From Tubulanus polymorphus (lineage: Eukaryota > Nemertea > Palaeonemertea > Tubulaniformes > Tubulanidae), in contig NC_134027.1 of assembly GCF_964204645.1 (NCBI RefSeq), positions 16,854,485 through 16,918,484 on the forward strand: DNA of 64,000 nt, given 5' to 3'. A program made the position numbers and the translations under genes. Shown piece by piece: positions 28,805 through 40,730 of this stretch. The notes under the pieces were generated by a model, which saw only the letters and a program-made list of their open reading frames with translations, was not told the DNA's origin and did not search any database. Positions within the stretch are counted from its first letter, which is position 1; every line of letters begins with the position of its first letter.

Positions 28805-31800
28805 TTGAAAGAAATAATGAAAATAATAACTGATGTTGAATATCCTAAAATAAGTATATCTTCTAAAGTTAAATTCATAAAATCTGAAGATAAACCAATA
28901 TATAATATAAATTCTCATTCACAACATATTATATCTAAACAACATATAGATGATAAATTAGATAAATGTTATAATGAAGTAAAAACTAGAATAGAAGAAA
29001 AATATTTTGAAGGATCTGGTTTAATATTTGATGAAATAATATTTATGACTTTACATGTTTATAACACAAAATATAATAAGTTAACTAAATCAAAACCAAT
29101 AGATGAAAATAATGTATCATATTATAAAGAACCAGATATTGAAGCATCGAGTTATATTAAACTACCATTTAAAACTAATGCTGTAATAAATGTACAAAAT
29201 TCTGATGATAAATGTTTTCTATGGGTTATATTAAGTTGTTTACATCCTGCAACTTATAATATTTGTAGATTAACTCATTATAAACCATTTGAAAATAATT
29301 ATAAGATAGATAAGTATCCTGTTAGAATTAAAAACATCCCAAAAATAGAAAGAGATAATAAAATAAAGATAAATGTATTTGATTTAATCAAATTACCAAA
29401 TACAAAAGGTAACAATATAAAACATTATACATTAGAACCTTTATATCTATCAAAAGATTATGATTCAAACGATGTTATAGATATATTATATTATGCGAAT
29501 CATTATATGTGGATTAAACAAATAGATTTATTCTTTAGAACAGAAAGTGATCACCATAATAAAACATATCTATGTAGAAAATGTTTACATAAATTCAGTA
29601 ATGAAAGTACATTATTAAATCATAAACAATTATGTGAAAATCATGATTATTGTAAATTAGTTTTACCAAATGAAAAGGATAAAATATTAGAATTCAAAAA
29701 ATATGATTACAAAAATAAAGTACCATTTGTAATATATGGAGATTTTGAATCATTAAATAAAGAATTAACTGATCAAGATAGAAAAGAAATATATTATAAG
29801 AGAAAGAAATTAAATTCTAATGAAAATGATTTTTCAGATGAACCACCAAAAACAAATACTATTAAAAAGATTCATCAATCAGCTGCAGCTTTCGGGTTAT
29901 ACATTAAATCTGATTATCCAGAACTAATTGAAAGTGAATATTATGATTATAGAAATGAAAATGTTATCAATCATTTTTGTGACTTATTAATTGAATATGA
30001 AATAAGATTTAGTAAATTATTGAATACAAATATAGAAATTATAATGACAGAAAAAGATAAAGAAGAATTTGTGTTTGCAGGTAAATGTTATTATTGTGAA
30101 AAGATATTTAATTATAAAGATAAAAAAGTAAGAGACCATGATCATTTGAACGGAAAGTTTAGAGGCGCTGCACATGAGAATTGTAACTTACAAGCTAAAA
30201 AAATTAATTTTGTACCAGTTATATTTCATAATCTATCAGGATATGATGCACATTTTTATTCATCAAACAGTTATGTCATAAAATAGAAGAAATTAATAAT
30301 GAAATAAAAAGATTAAATTCAATTAGATCAAAAGATAAAATACCAACTTATAAATTTAGAATGTTAGCTAAAACATCTGAGAATTATATATCATTCCAAT
30401 TTGGGTGTCTAAGATTTATAGATTCATATAGATTTTTAAATAGTTCATTAGATAACTTATCAAAATCATTAGTTGATGATGAATTAAAAATATTAAAGCA
30501 ACACTACCCAAATAATGATGATTTTCAATTAATGAGATATAAAGGCGCAATTCCATATTCATTTTATAAATCACATAATGATTTCAATATAACTGAATTA
30601 TTGAAAGAACAATTCTATGATGAATTAAAAAATGAATATGTTAAAGATGAAGTATATAATAGAACATTGAATATTTGGAATCATTTTAGAATGAAAAATC
30701 ATGGACAATTAGTAGATTTATATCTAAAATCAGATGTATTATTATTAACCAATATATTCGAAAGGTTTAGAGATGTAAACCTAAAATATTTCAATATTGA
30801 TCCTTGTCATTGTTATTCATCACCACGTTTAACATGGGATTGTGGATTAAAATTTACAAATATAAAAATGGATTTGTTAACAAATATAGATCAATTACTA
30901 TTATTTGAAAAATCTATAAGAGGAGGAGTTTCAGGTGTATTGGGGGATAGATATTTCAATGTAAATGATAACCCCGGATATAAGTTATTATATATAGATG
31001 CAAATAATTTGTATGGTTGGGCAATGATGGAACCACAACCTTATGGAGTATTTGAATTAACTGAAGTTTTACAGAATGAAAATAATGATAAATTTGACTG
31101 GAAGAAAAGAATTCTAGATATTGCAGATGATTCAGATACTGGTTACTTCTTTGTTGTAGATTTAGAATATCCTGAACATATTAAATTTAAATCTAGAAAT
31201 CTAGCATACTGTCCCGAAAATAGAACTGTAACTCATGAAGAATTATCAAATTACCAAAAAAGAATTAAACCCGAAAATCATATTCATACAGAAAAGTTAA
31301 TGGTAACTCAAGAAAAATAAAATATAATTATTTAGTACATTATAGAATGTTGAAGTTTTATCTAAATCAAGGAATGATTCTAAAAAAAGTACATAGATAT
31401 ATTTCATTTAGTCAATCTAAATGGTTAGAAAAATATATAGATTTTAACACCAAACAGAGAACTAAAGCTAAAACTGATTTCGAGAAAGATTTCTTCAAGT
31501 TAATGAATAATGCATTCTATGGTAAGACTTGTGAAAATATTAGAAATATAGAAATGATATTGAGTTAGTTAGTAATGGTAAAAGGATAAGACATTTACAA
31601 ACATATCCTAAGTTCATTGGTAACAGAATATTTGATGAAAATTTAGCCGCAGTTAAAATGAGAAGAACATCAATGAAATTTAATAAACCAATCTATGTTG
31701 GCGCTTCAGTTTTAGAATTATCAAAATTACTAATGTATGAATTCTATTATAATGTATTACAACCACTTTTTGGAGAAAAACATATAGAAATATTATATTT

Positions 31801-32335
31801 TGATACTGACAGTTACATATTAAAGATAAAAACTGATAACATAACTGATGATTTAAAAACATTAAAACATCATTTTGATTTCAGTAACTATCCTAAAGAT
31901 CATAAATTGTTTAGCAATGATAATAAAAAAGTTCCAGGGAAGTTTAAGGATGAATTAGGTGGCGAAGAAATGATAGAGTTCATAGGTATTAGATCTAAAA
32001 TGTATTCATATAAAACTAAAATTCATGAAGCTAAAAAGTTAAAAGGAATAACCAAAAGTGTAGTAGAAAAGAATATTCATTTCAAAGATTATATCAATTG
32101 TATATTCAATGAAGAAGTTAGAAAACATAAGATGAGATGTTTAAGATCTGAAGATCATGAAATGTTTATTGAAGAAATTGAAAAGGTAAGTCTTAACCCA
32201 TTTGATGATAAAAGATATATTTTAGATGATGGAATTCATACAGTTGCTTATGGTTGTAATTTAGATGAATACTTAAAATTTAAAAGAGAAGAAACAAAAG
32301 AGAACGAGATAATGAAAAGAATTCTAACGTGTTAA
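28805..32335 (+). pseudogene. E2 PolB, 5' truncated and frameshifted
   Basis: Starts within the N-terminal domain (SDDKCFLWVILSCLHP present). It carries exonuclease I (VIYGDFESLN), the VRDHDHLNGKFRG insert, exonuclease III (VDLYLKSDVLLL), motif A (YIDANNLYGWAM), motif B (LMNNAFYGKTCENI) and motif C (YFDTDSYI). Frames break near 30255-30290, 31320 and 31560. The zinc-finger N-terminus and the start codon are deleted at the element boundary. The region missing from E1 PolB near 22770 is present here, so the two copies are broken in different places. Confidence 0.88.
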
Positions 32336-32364
32336 TCAAATTTTAATAAAAATATGTTATTAAA

Positions 32365-32689
32365 ATGGAGAGTAAACAAGCGCACAGTGAGAAAAACAAA
32401 TTATTTCTAGATAGAATAAAAGATACTACAAATATAAAATCTGTAGATTATAAATTCAAAAAGTTAACAGAATTAACAATCCATAAGAAATATCTAATTA
32501 CAAATATTGATACAGTTATTAATAACTATGGAGATAAATTAGTTATACACTTAGAATATGAAGGATTAAAAGGAAATACATATAAATTCAGAACATATTT
32601 ACCGGATAGATTTCATAGATTATCAAGATTATCATTTCGTATACAAAGGTAAGAATGAAAAAGGGCATCATGAAATAGATTTCGAATAA
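32365..32689 (+). pseudogene. E2 candidate OB-fold protein, frameshifted
   Basis: Same opening as the E1 gene (MESKQAHSEKNKLFLDRIKD), ATG in TTATTAAAATGG. A small deletion after FRTYLPDRFHRLS (near 32625) shifts the frame, and the E1-type C-terminus (GHHEIDFE) follows in another frame to the stop at 32689. Confidence 0.6.
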
Positions 32690-32706
32690 GAAAATATGTA
32701 AAATAA

Positions 32707-33458
32707 ATGGTAGAATTAAAAGAATACAGAATACTTGTTGATTCTAGAAGGCTTACAAATTATGAATCTCATAATTTACTAATTCAATTAGATAGAGAAT
32801 TTAAGAATTGTGTTGATTTAAAATTAGTAAATATAAGTTTATGTAATTCTTTTTACAATATATCGAATAAAACTATTGAACATAGAGCTTTTTTAATTTT
32901 TAATAAAAATAAAAATGAATGGGTCTATATATATTTAAAACCGGGGTTATATAATTTAGATACATTAGCACAATTTGTGCCTGGCACAAATTAGGTAGTA
33001 GTTCTGGGTTAAGTATTAGATTTTTAAAAAGTGAGAGTTCTGATAGAATAAAGATAAGGTTGTCTAATAGTGAAAAACATAAATTTATGGTAAAAAAACC
33101 TATAGCTAAACTGTTAGGAATTCTTCCAGATAGATCTTTTACAAATATTGACGCTACTACACCAAACTTAATACCTTACACACATTATTATATTTATTGC
33201 AATTTAATCGATCCTACAAAAACATTCGAAGCAACTAAAGATATAACTTGTAATTCTGGTTTACTAAACATTTTACCATTGAAGAATGTTAAAGAATTTG
33301 GAACGCAAATAAATTTTAATTTAACAGAATGTGATTTCAAACCATGCATTCCTCGTTTTAATAATTTTAGATTAGAAATTAGAAATCATAATGGATACAT
33401 AATTGATTTAAATAATTTCCCTGTAATTTATGAATTAGTTATAAGATGTAGAGAGTAA
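32707..33458 (+). pseudogene. E2 penton-like minor capsid protein, frameshifted
   Basis: Opens MVELKEYRILVDSRRLTNYE. A deletion near 32975-32990, where E1 has EINRKAWHKLG, shifts the frame. The rest (IAKLLGI, PYTHYYIYCNLIDP, FPVIYELVIRC) resumes in another frame to 33458. Otherwise very close to the E1 copy. Confidence 0.65.
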
Positions 33459-33475
33459 TTTTTTTCACTATATAA

Positions 33476-33823
33476 ATGAATATAACTGTTGGACCGAGTA
33501 TATGTTTTGGGTTTGATTTTAAACATGGTAAAGAAATGAGAATTAAACTAAATGATGTAATTACTGATATAAAAAGTAAATCATTTACCAATGCATCAAT
33601 GATTAATAAAGAAAATTATAATATAGAAAAAGTAATTGATTTAATTAAATCACCTTTAGAATATTATGAATTAAATGAAGATGGAATTATTGATGATATT
33701 AAAAACATATTAACCAAAATATATGATAATCATAAAAGTAGTAATGAAATAAATGTTGAATTAATCATAAATAAGATAACTAAATATTCTAAGTATTCAA
33801 AATGGTATTTAATATATAACTAA
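33476..33823 (+). CDS. 115-residue E2 homologue of the MNIIVGPSICFGF protein
   Basis: Starts MNITVGPSICFGFDFKHG after TATATAAATG. The last dozen residues (SKYSKWYLIYN) differ from E1 because a short repeat containing AAGTATTC, present three times at 33788-33858, has replaced the normal end and the start of the next gene. Confidence 0.5.
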   Translation: MNITVGPSICFGFDFKHGKEMRIKLNDVITDIKSKSFTNASMINKENYNIEKVIDLIKSPLEYYELNEDGIIDDIKNILTKIYDNHKSSNEINVELIINKITKYSKYSKWYLIYN

Positions 33824-33860
33824 GTATTCAAAGTATTCTATATATAACTAAGTATTCAAA

Positions 33861-33983
33861 ATGGGAAGTGTTAATGTTGATAGATTTGATATAAATGATA
33901 TCTTAAAATTAACATTAGCAGTTACTTTATCTAATTTAACTATTGATTATTTGGAAAAACAAAAATATATTCCTCCCATATAA
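33861..33983 (+). pseudogene. remnant of the two-helix membrane protein in E2
   Basis: MGSVNVDRFDINDILKLTLA to the C-terminal KYIPPI matches residues 34-73 of the E1/E3 protein. The first helix and the start are lost to the local AAGTATTC repeats. Confidence 0.6.
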
Positions 33984-34007
33984 ATGCGTAATTATTTTAC
34001 TAAATAA

Positions 34008-34430
34008 ATGGCTTCTGCAATTATAACTATTATATGATCGGCAATTGTTAACGCTTTAGCATTTACTGGTGGCGGTTATTTATTTAAGCATATTGATAAA
34101 AATGGATCATTAACAGAACAAAAAAGACATAACTTAGCATTAGAGAAATACAATAAAGCAGCGGAAGAATATAGAGAAAAGAGGCAAAACTATATGGATT
34201 ATATTAACAAGGAATTATATGATCAGAAGATTTCACATAGAGATTTTCAATCAGTTGATGATGCAATGAGTTTATATAACGCAGTAACAAATAAAGAAAA
34301 ATTACATCTATACAAACCTAAATTATCAGATTATTATACCCCAAGTAATGAACAGAAGAAATATGAAATAATTTGGATTTTAGGCGGAACTGTTATTGTT
34401 ATATTCGTTGCTCATAAGTTTACTAATTAG
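34008..34430 (+). pseudogene. 140-residue membrane protein, stopped in E2
   Basis: ATG 34008 in CTAAATAAATGGC. A TGA at about 34035 stands where E1 and E3 have a Gly codon; the rest is open and matches E1, including KLSDYYTP and the C-terminal membrane segment. Confidence 0.65.
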
Positions 34431-34452
34431 TAATTTTTTTTTTGCTAAATAA

Positions 34453-34887
34453 ATGGAAGATAAAGTTGATAATATTGATATTATTCCTCATGATATAAAT
34501 AAAACTAAATTAAAAATATATTTAGAAAAACAAATATTAGAATTTGAAAGTGACTTAAAGATAAAAAAGAAAAAATAACTAAAAAGTAAAATTATATATT
34601 ATTTGATTATAAGTGGTTCGGTTACAATTAGTTCTGTAATAACATTTTTAGCAATATTCAGTCCATTAACACCTTTAGCTATATCAATTGGTGTGTTAGG
34701 ATTAAGTTCAAGTGTTTTAACCGGTATAATTTCAAAATTAAAGATAAAAAGTAATAAAGAAAAAATTAAAACTAATATAAAAGAAATTAATAAATTAAAG
34801 AATACACTAGATTATATAATAAGTTTAAATGGCCATATAACAGTTGAAGAACAAGATAAATTATTAAAAGAATTAGTTAATTATTAA
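34453..34887 (+). pseudogene. two-helix membrane protein, stopped in E2
   Basis: ATG 34453 (GCTAAATAAATGG) gives MEDKVDNIDIIPHDINKTKL. A stop lies near 34576 in an A-rich run. Downstream, open sequence carries VTISSVITFLAIFSPLTPLA and a second helix (ISIGVLGLSSSVLTGI), then a basic coiled part and HITVEEQDKLLKELVNY. This is the best-preserved copy of the family in the window. Confidence 0.6.
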
Positions 34888-34903
34888 TTTTTTAATTATA
34901 TAA

Positions 34904-36205
34904 ATGGGGTTTCCAAAAGCTTTCCAATATAATAAATCAATTAAATATAATATTCCTGCAATAGATTTTAAGAAAAATATTACATATAGAAATGTAGTTT
35001 TAAATTCATTAACTAATTTAGAAATTTATGTTACTGAATCACAGTTTTTTATTTCTAAAATGGAAAATATATTTAATACATATGAAGTTACTTTTACTCG
35101 AGATAAATACCATATATATAAAGTAAAATCTAATATGAAATATTGGCAGAACCAATTAGATTTTGCTGTTTATTGTGCAACAACAGGATGTGGAATAAGT
35201 TGGAATGATCATTTAAATAACTTAGATAAAAATTTGAAGTATTCTGATTTAAAATTAATTCACACAATATTTAGATTTCACACATATTTTCAAATCAGAA
35301 TAATATTAAATGAATTATAATGTCCTTTACCCGGGTCTAAATATTTTAAAGAATTGGATAATAATATTAATATATCTAAGTTTCATAAAATATGTAATGA
35401 ATTTAATATAAATATTAATTCCGATTTCAGAGCGCATGGTAAATTGCAAGGTGTTGGTGAAGATTTTGAAATAAAAAGAATTGATTATATGCATAGAATT
35501 TCAGCTTATCATAATTATAAAATTGATAATAATAATGGTTGGGTTAATTTCATTTTAGAAAATAGTGAAGGTTTTACTAAAGCTGGTATACAAAGAATAA
35601 ATCAATCTATTAGAACTTATTTGATATGCATTTTAGGTGCGCAAGTTGAAACAAGATCCCCAATAATTGGAAATGATAACACTTCATTCGATGCGCAGAA
35701 ACAGTTTAAAGTATTATTTGAAGATTCAATTCATAATGATAAAAATAGATCGATTCCAGAAAACATTGTAAGATATCAAAATTATTTAGATAAATCACAT
35801 ATTAGATTAAATTATTGTTTAGGCCCTAATCTATTAATTATTTCTAATGATTTAGTATTAAAGATGGGAAATATAATTGGTTATAATAATCTAATTAAAA
35901 CTGCAACAGTAAATAATTCATTTGGATTGAATGATATAAATAAAAAGATTATTACTGCTCCAAAATTAATGGAAGGTGAAAAAAATAAAAAACACATTCA
36001 ATCAACAGAAACTAAAACTAATAATATCAAATTAAATAATGATTCTAAAATAAAAGATTACAATACATCAGAAAATATTAGAACTGATAATATTCAACAT
36101 GATATAATTAAACTAAATGATGATAATAAATCCCATGAAAATGCTAAATTAGCTTTAACTTGTATAGGAATTGTAATCGGAGGAATATTATATTTTAGAT
36201 TTTAA
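34904..36205 (+). pseudogene. E2 conserved capsid-neighbour protein, one stop
   Basis: Start ATG 34904 in AATTATATAAATGG gives MGFPKAFQYNKSIKYNIPAI. A TAA at 35318-35320 follows ILNEL, where E3 has a Glu codon. The rest continues in frame (FTKAGIQRINQSIRTYLICI, GAQVETRSPIIG, membrane tail GIVIGGILYFRF). Only one substitution separates this from an open gene. Confidence 0.72.
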
Positions 36206-36221
36206 TTTTTTTATTATATAA

Positions 36222-37904
36222 ATGGATGAAGAAATTCCATTGGATCCTTTAGATGAACCTGGTATAAGTGATGAACAACAACCTGATTTTAGTGAAACAA
36301 GTTTTAATGACGGTAATGAGCCAGAATATAATACTAATTTAGGTGAAGATGATGATTATGATGATGATTATGATGGAATTAATTCCGAATTACGTGAAAA
36401 ATTAATTAAATATTTACAAGCTCCTGAAAGTGGTAGAATTTCAACTAGAACAGAAAGAAAAGAATTTATGAAACTATTAGAAAAAGAACAAGAAGAATAT
36501 CCTGATAAACCCATGGAATTATATAGAATGAAATCTAGAGTAACAGATACAATTGTTAACGAATTATTGCCAAAAGTTGTAATACATGAAATTGATACTG
36601 AAGATGTTGTAGAACAAATTTTTAAAGATGACCCATATTTCACGAATAATTTAGAATTTAAAAATGATTCGTGGTATTATAATCTTGAATTAAATAGGAA
36701 TACTGTATCAATTCAATTATCTAGAATGGGTCAAGAAAATATTTTTGAACCTGGAATGCGAGCATTATCTACAATTGAAGGTTCAAAAGGCGGTAGAGAA
36801 TTTCTCAGAATTATATGGAATGCAATCGATAGAATAAATGAAGAAGAACCAATTCCTAATATTGATATAAACAAATATTCACCATTTAAAAATCCAAATC
36901 CAAATCCTACTGATGTTGATCCAGAAATGGAAGATCATAGAGATCGATAAGATAAATTAAGATCTTCAACGCCCGAAACATCGAGAAGAGACACTCAACA
37001 AATTGATAATGATTCAAGTCAATTACAATTAACATTTGAAAAACAAATTGATAGATTAAGAGATTCAGAAGAAGAGATGAATAGTACTGGAATAAATCGA
37101 ATGCAATATTTACTAGAAAAAGGATTACTTGATTTAACTGATGAAGAATTAAAACAATTTCCTGAAAAAGCACGTAGAGAAATTAAAGGTGTACAAATAT
37201 CAGCTGGTGAAATTGCTAATATTAAGATGAGATTTTCTAAAATAACCATGTTAGAAAAAGAATTAGCTAATGAAAATGAAGAATTAAAACAATTAGAATT
37301 AAATAAAAATCTTCAAGTAATAGAGGAAGCTGATTATGAAAGCAGAAAGTTAGCTTTAGTAAAAAAAATGGATGATTTAGAATATAACATAGAATTACAA
37401 AAAGAAGAAAGGGATACATTATTAAAATCATATGATCTTAATCATATTAAAAAATTAAAAGTTATTTTTAAAGATTTGTTGATAAAACCAGATTCTAAAA
37501 TATCATTGAAAGATAGAATCAAATTATTATTTAAATTAGAAGGAATAACAATTCTTTCAATTCTAACAGCTGTAACTATGTTATTTACAACAATTGGTTT
37601 AGCAATATCAAATGCTTTAAAATCTACTCCTACTCCAAATAAACCGGATAAACCCCCAGGCAATAATTCTATACAAGATAAAGTTAAAGATGGTTAAAAG
37701 AAATTAGCAAAATATTTATGGGAACTATCTAAAAAATCTGCTGGAGCATTGCCCGGAGTTATTGCATCAATTGTTGGTTTTATATTGAAATATGCAGGAA
37801 ACATTATTAACTTTGCTGCTGAACATATTATTTTATTTTTAATTACAGTTGTAAGTGCTATTATTTTTGGGTTAGTGAATATGATATCAAAAAATATCAA
37901 GTAA
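36222..37904 (+). pseudogene. E2 coiled-coil membrane protein, two stops
   Basis: ATG 36222 in TTATATAAATGG. Acidic head (ISDEQQPDFSETSFNDGNEP, shared with E3), then a region unlike the E1 and E3 copies (including GGREFLRIIWNAIDRINEEE). The shared coiled-coil follows, then SLKDRIKLLFKLEGITILSI, membrane segment, proline-rich TPTPNKPDKPP, and the hydrophobic C-terminus. TAA codons interrupt at 36948-36950 and 37695-37697. About 560 residues in all. Confidence 0.7.
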
Positions 37905-37919
37905 CCATGATAAAAAAGA

Positions 37920-37947
37920 AATAATTAATTTTTTTGTTAAATAAATG
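37920..37947 (+). promoter_or_regulatory. start-codon promoter motif, E2 MCP
   Basis: AATTAATTTTTTTGTTAAATAAATG, the same as upstream of the E1 and E3 capsid genes. Confidence 0.55.
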
Positions 37948-39192
37948 AGTGGGAGTTATATCAATCCTTCTAAGAATCATAGAATATCTAATGCTATTAA
38001 AGCAGACAGATCACATCATATAATTACTCATAACCCTTCTAATATCAATCCCGATGAAACTTTATATGTTAGAATTCATAGATTAACTCAAAATACTTTT
38101 TATGTTCCAAATAGTATTTATTTATCAGCTGATATAAAAGTAATCGGTAATAATAATAATTATGTTGTTGATAATGTTGGAAGATATTTGATTAAAAAAT
38201 TAACTATAAAGATTGGTCCAGAAACAGTTTTCTCATTAGATGATTATAATTTATTTATGCATTATAAAGATTTATGGTTAACTAAAGAAAATAGAAATAA
38301 TATGATATTTCAGGGTATTCAATCGGAAAACCATAATAAATTAAGATCGGGAGCTAATGACGCAATAGTAACTCGTGCCACAGATAATTTGATTAAAAAG
38401 ATTTATGGAAGCAAATATAAAATTCCATTAGACTTTGAATTGATAAATAATAATGCACCTTTATATAAATATGTAATTCAAGAAGATATTATATTTGAGA
38501 TAACATTTGCTCCTGTAAATGAAATTGTATTATCTGGCGTTGTTAAAGATATGGGTTATAAATTATCGAATATATGTTTAGAATATGATACAGTAACTGA
38601 TGAAAATATTGCAAGTATAATTCAAACTCAAAACAATCAAGGATTTTCATTATTATATGATTATATTGATAAATTTAAAACTGTAACTATTAATGCAAGT
38701 GATGAAATAATTAATGAGAATATTAACTTCCCAAGAAGATCTATTAAAGGTATATTAATATTTTTTACCATTGCAACATATACTAATGGCGCAATAAATG
38801 TTGATAATTATTATAATCCTGAAATAACAAAAGTAGAAATAACTATCGAAGGAATAGCAAATAAAATATTTTGTCAAGGAATGAGAATGATTGATCAGTG
38901 GCCAGAAATTAGAAAACATTTTATGAATGAAAAAGTAAAATCATCTGAAAATTGTAATATTAATCAAATTGATTATTATACCGGTAATAAATACGCATTA
39001 TGGTTAGATTTTAAAACAACAGAGGATAATTCATTACATGGTTCTGGAAAAAAATTACATAACACTAAAGATGGAATACAATTATTCTTGGCAAAGAATA
39101 AAGGAATCAAAAATTTTGAAATGCACATTTATATTATATCTGACGCGCAATTAAATATTGTAAATTCACAATTAGATAGTGTTATGTATTAA
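37945..39192 (+). CDS. E2 major capsid protein (hexon-like double jelly-roll)
   Basis: An intact 415-residue homologue of the E1 MCP with the same landmarks: YVRIHRLTQNTFYVPNSIYL, VGRYLIKKLTIKIG, FMHYKDLWLTKENRNNMIF, FPRRSIKGILIFFTI, KYALWLDF...LHGSGKKL. Differences from E1 concentrate near residues 130-150 and 185-205, as expected of surface loops. Intact reading frames in two of three elements, while most neighbours are broken, suggest recent activity of this family. Confidence 0.78.
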   Translation: MSGSYINPSKNHRISNAIKADRSHHIITHNPSNINPDETLYVRIHRLTQNTFYVPNSIYLSADIKVIGNNNNYVVDNVGRYLIKKLTIKIGPETVFSLDDYNLFMHYKDLWLTKENRNNMIFQGIQSENHNKLRSGANDAIVTRATDNLIKKIYGSKYKIPLDFELINNNAPLYKYVIQEDIIFEITFAPVNEIVLSGVVKDMGYKLSNICLEYDTVTDENIASIIQTQNNQGFSLLYDYIDKFKTVTINASDEIINENINFPRRSIKGILIFFTIATYTNGAINVDNYYNPEITKVEITIEGIANKIFCQGMRMIDQWPEIRKHFMNEKVKSSENCNINQIDYYTGNKYALWLDFKTTEDNSLHGSGKKLHNTKDGIQLFLAKNKGIKNFEMHIYIISDAQLNIVNSQLDSVMY

Positions 39193-39224
39193 AATTTTAA
39201 CTTTAATAAATATTTATTATATAA

Positions 39225-40330
39225 ATGGAAGGTAGAATATATGAAATACAAACTCCAAGTGAAATGACAACAGATATATATTATATATTACCTTATGATG
39301 AATACATTAAGCATTTTGGAGATTACTTTAATCAATTCAAATATAGAATAAGTAAAATAAAAGATAATATTGAAACTAAAATAGAAGATAAGAATGATAT
39401 TGAATATAAAATAGAAGATGATATTGAAACTAAAATAGAAGATAGTAATAATATTGAAACTAAAATAGAAGATGTAACAGCATCTACATCTTATAATATA
39501 CCCTCTACATATGATATTGAATCAAAAAAGATTATTATAATCCAAAATATTGTGATGTATGTAAGAACTATATATCATATAAAAATTGGGCATCACATAA
39601 GAAATCAAAGAAACATATAGAAAAAGAAAAGAATAATAATGATTATAATATATCAGTTAGTAATATAAAAGATAATGTTAACCCAATTGAAACTAATGAT
39701 ACCATAGATAATATAACAGATAATGTAATAAATAATGTTAACCCAATCGAAACTAATGATAATGATATAACAGATAATGAAATAATTGATGATTCTAAAA
39801 AACATTGTAACATTTGTAATTTAGATATTTCTAAAAGTAATTTTTCTAAACATAAAAAATCTAAGGGGCACATAGAAAATGAAAAAGAATTAATATGTGA
39901 TTATTGTAATAAAGAAATTGAACCTGTTGATAAAATTACTCATTATAAATCAAAATTACATCTAATTAATGTTTATAAAAAAGTGGGTATGTTACCATTG
40001 TTAGATGAACCAAAGAAATATATCAAATATTTTAATCCTGAAACTAAACAATACCATATATTCTTTAAGTTGTTATTTGATAAATTATTAGCTTATGCAG
40101 AAGATAATCCTGACCAAATATATAAATTAGCGTATAATGGACACCTAGATTTATTTAATTTATTAAATGATTTTGAATTTGATTTTGATGGTGATAATTG
40201 TAATGATTACTTTGAAAAATTAAGAATAAAAGCTGGATTAAGCGATGATGAACGTAGAATGAAGGATGAAATAGAATTAATAAATAGGCCAAAGACTTCT
40301 GATGAATTTGATATAAACAAAGATGATTAA
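39225..40330 (+). pseudogene. E2 zinc-finger protein with ETKIED repeats, frameshifted
   Basis: ATG 39225 in TTATATAAATGG. The head has YYILPYDEYIKHFGDY, then about four copies of an (N)IETKIED unit. A frameshift in an A-run near 39525 is followed by a C2H2 finger (YCDVCKNYISYKNWASH). Acidic spacers repeat NVNPIETND, then a second finger (CNICNLDISKSNFSKH) and a third (CDYCNKEIEPVDKITHYKSK). The C-terminal part (39983-40330) is open. Same position as the E1 gene but with different repeats and finger number. Confidence 0.65.
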
Positions 40331-40730
40331 AAATGTTATGTTAGATTACAAATGTATTAGAAACAAAATTAGAATAATTATTATAAAACTATTTATATAT
40401 CTATAAAAATATTTATATATCTATGCACTAGACGTATGAGTAAGAAAGTAAGAACCCAAGAATCCTTACCAAGAAATATAAATTATAAACATAAATTATA
40501 AACATAAATTATAAACATAAATTATAAACATAAATTATAAACATAGTTTTAATATATAATTTATTCATTATATATATTTCATTTGATAATTCATATTTCT
40601 ATGGACTAGACGTACGTAAGAATCCAAGATTCTTGCCAAGAAAGTAAAAAGGTAAGAATCTTACTTTCTTACGTACGTCTAGTACATAGATATATAAATT
40701 AGTTTCTATAATATTCCAAATTATAAAAAT
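40331..40730. repeat. repeat cluster after the E2 ATPase stop, with a long hairpin
   Basis: 400 bases without a gene. It holds about five 13-bp tandem units AAATTATAAACAT (40478-40545) and an inverted repeat CTAGACGTACGTAAG (40606-40620) / CTTACGTACGTCTAG (40668-40682). A related direct copy lies near 40425-40475 (ACTAGACGTATGAGTAAGAA). It lies between convergent genes, the zinc-finger gene and ATPase. A terminator or replication/segregation element is possible. Confidence 0.72.

Noticed and set aside
36907-37249. Minus-strand frames over the E2 coiled-coil gene
   Set aside because: Shadows of a low-complexity coiled-coil coding region on the plus strand.
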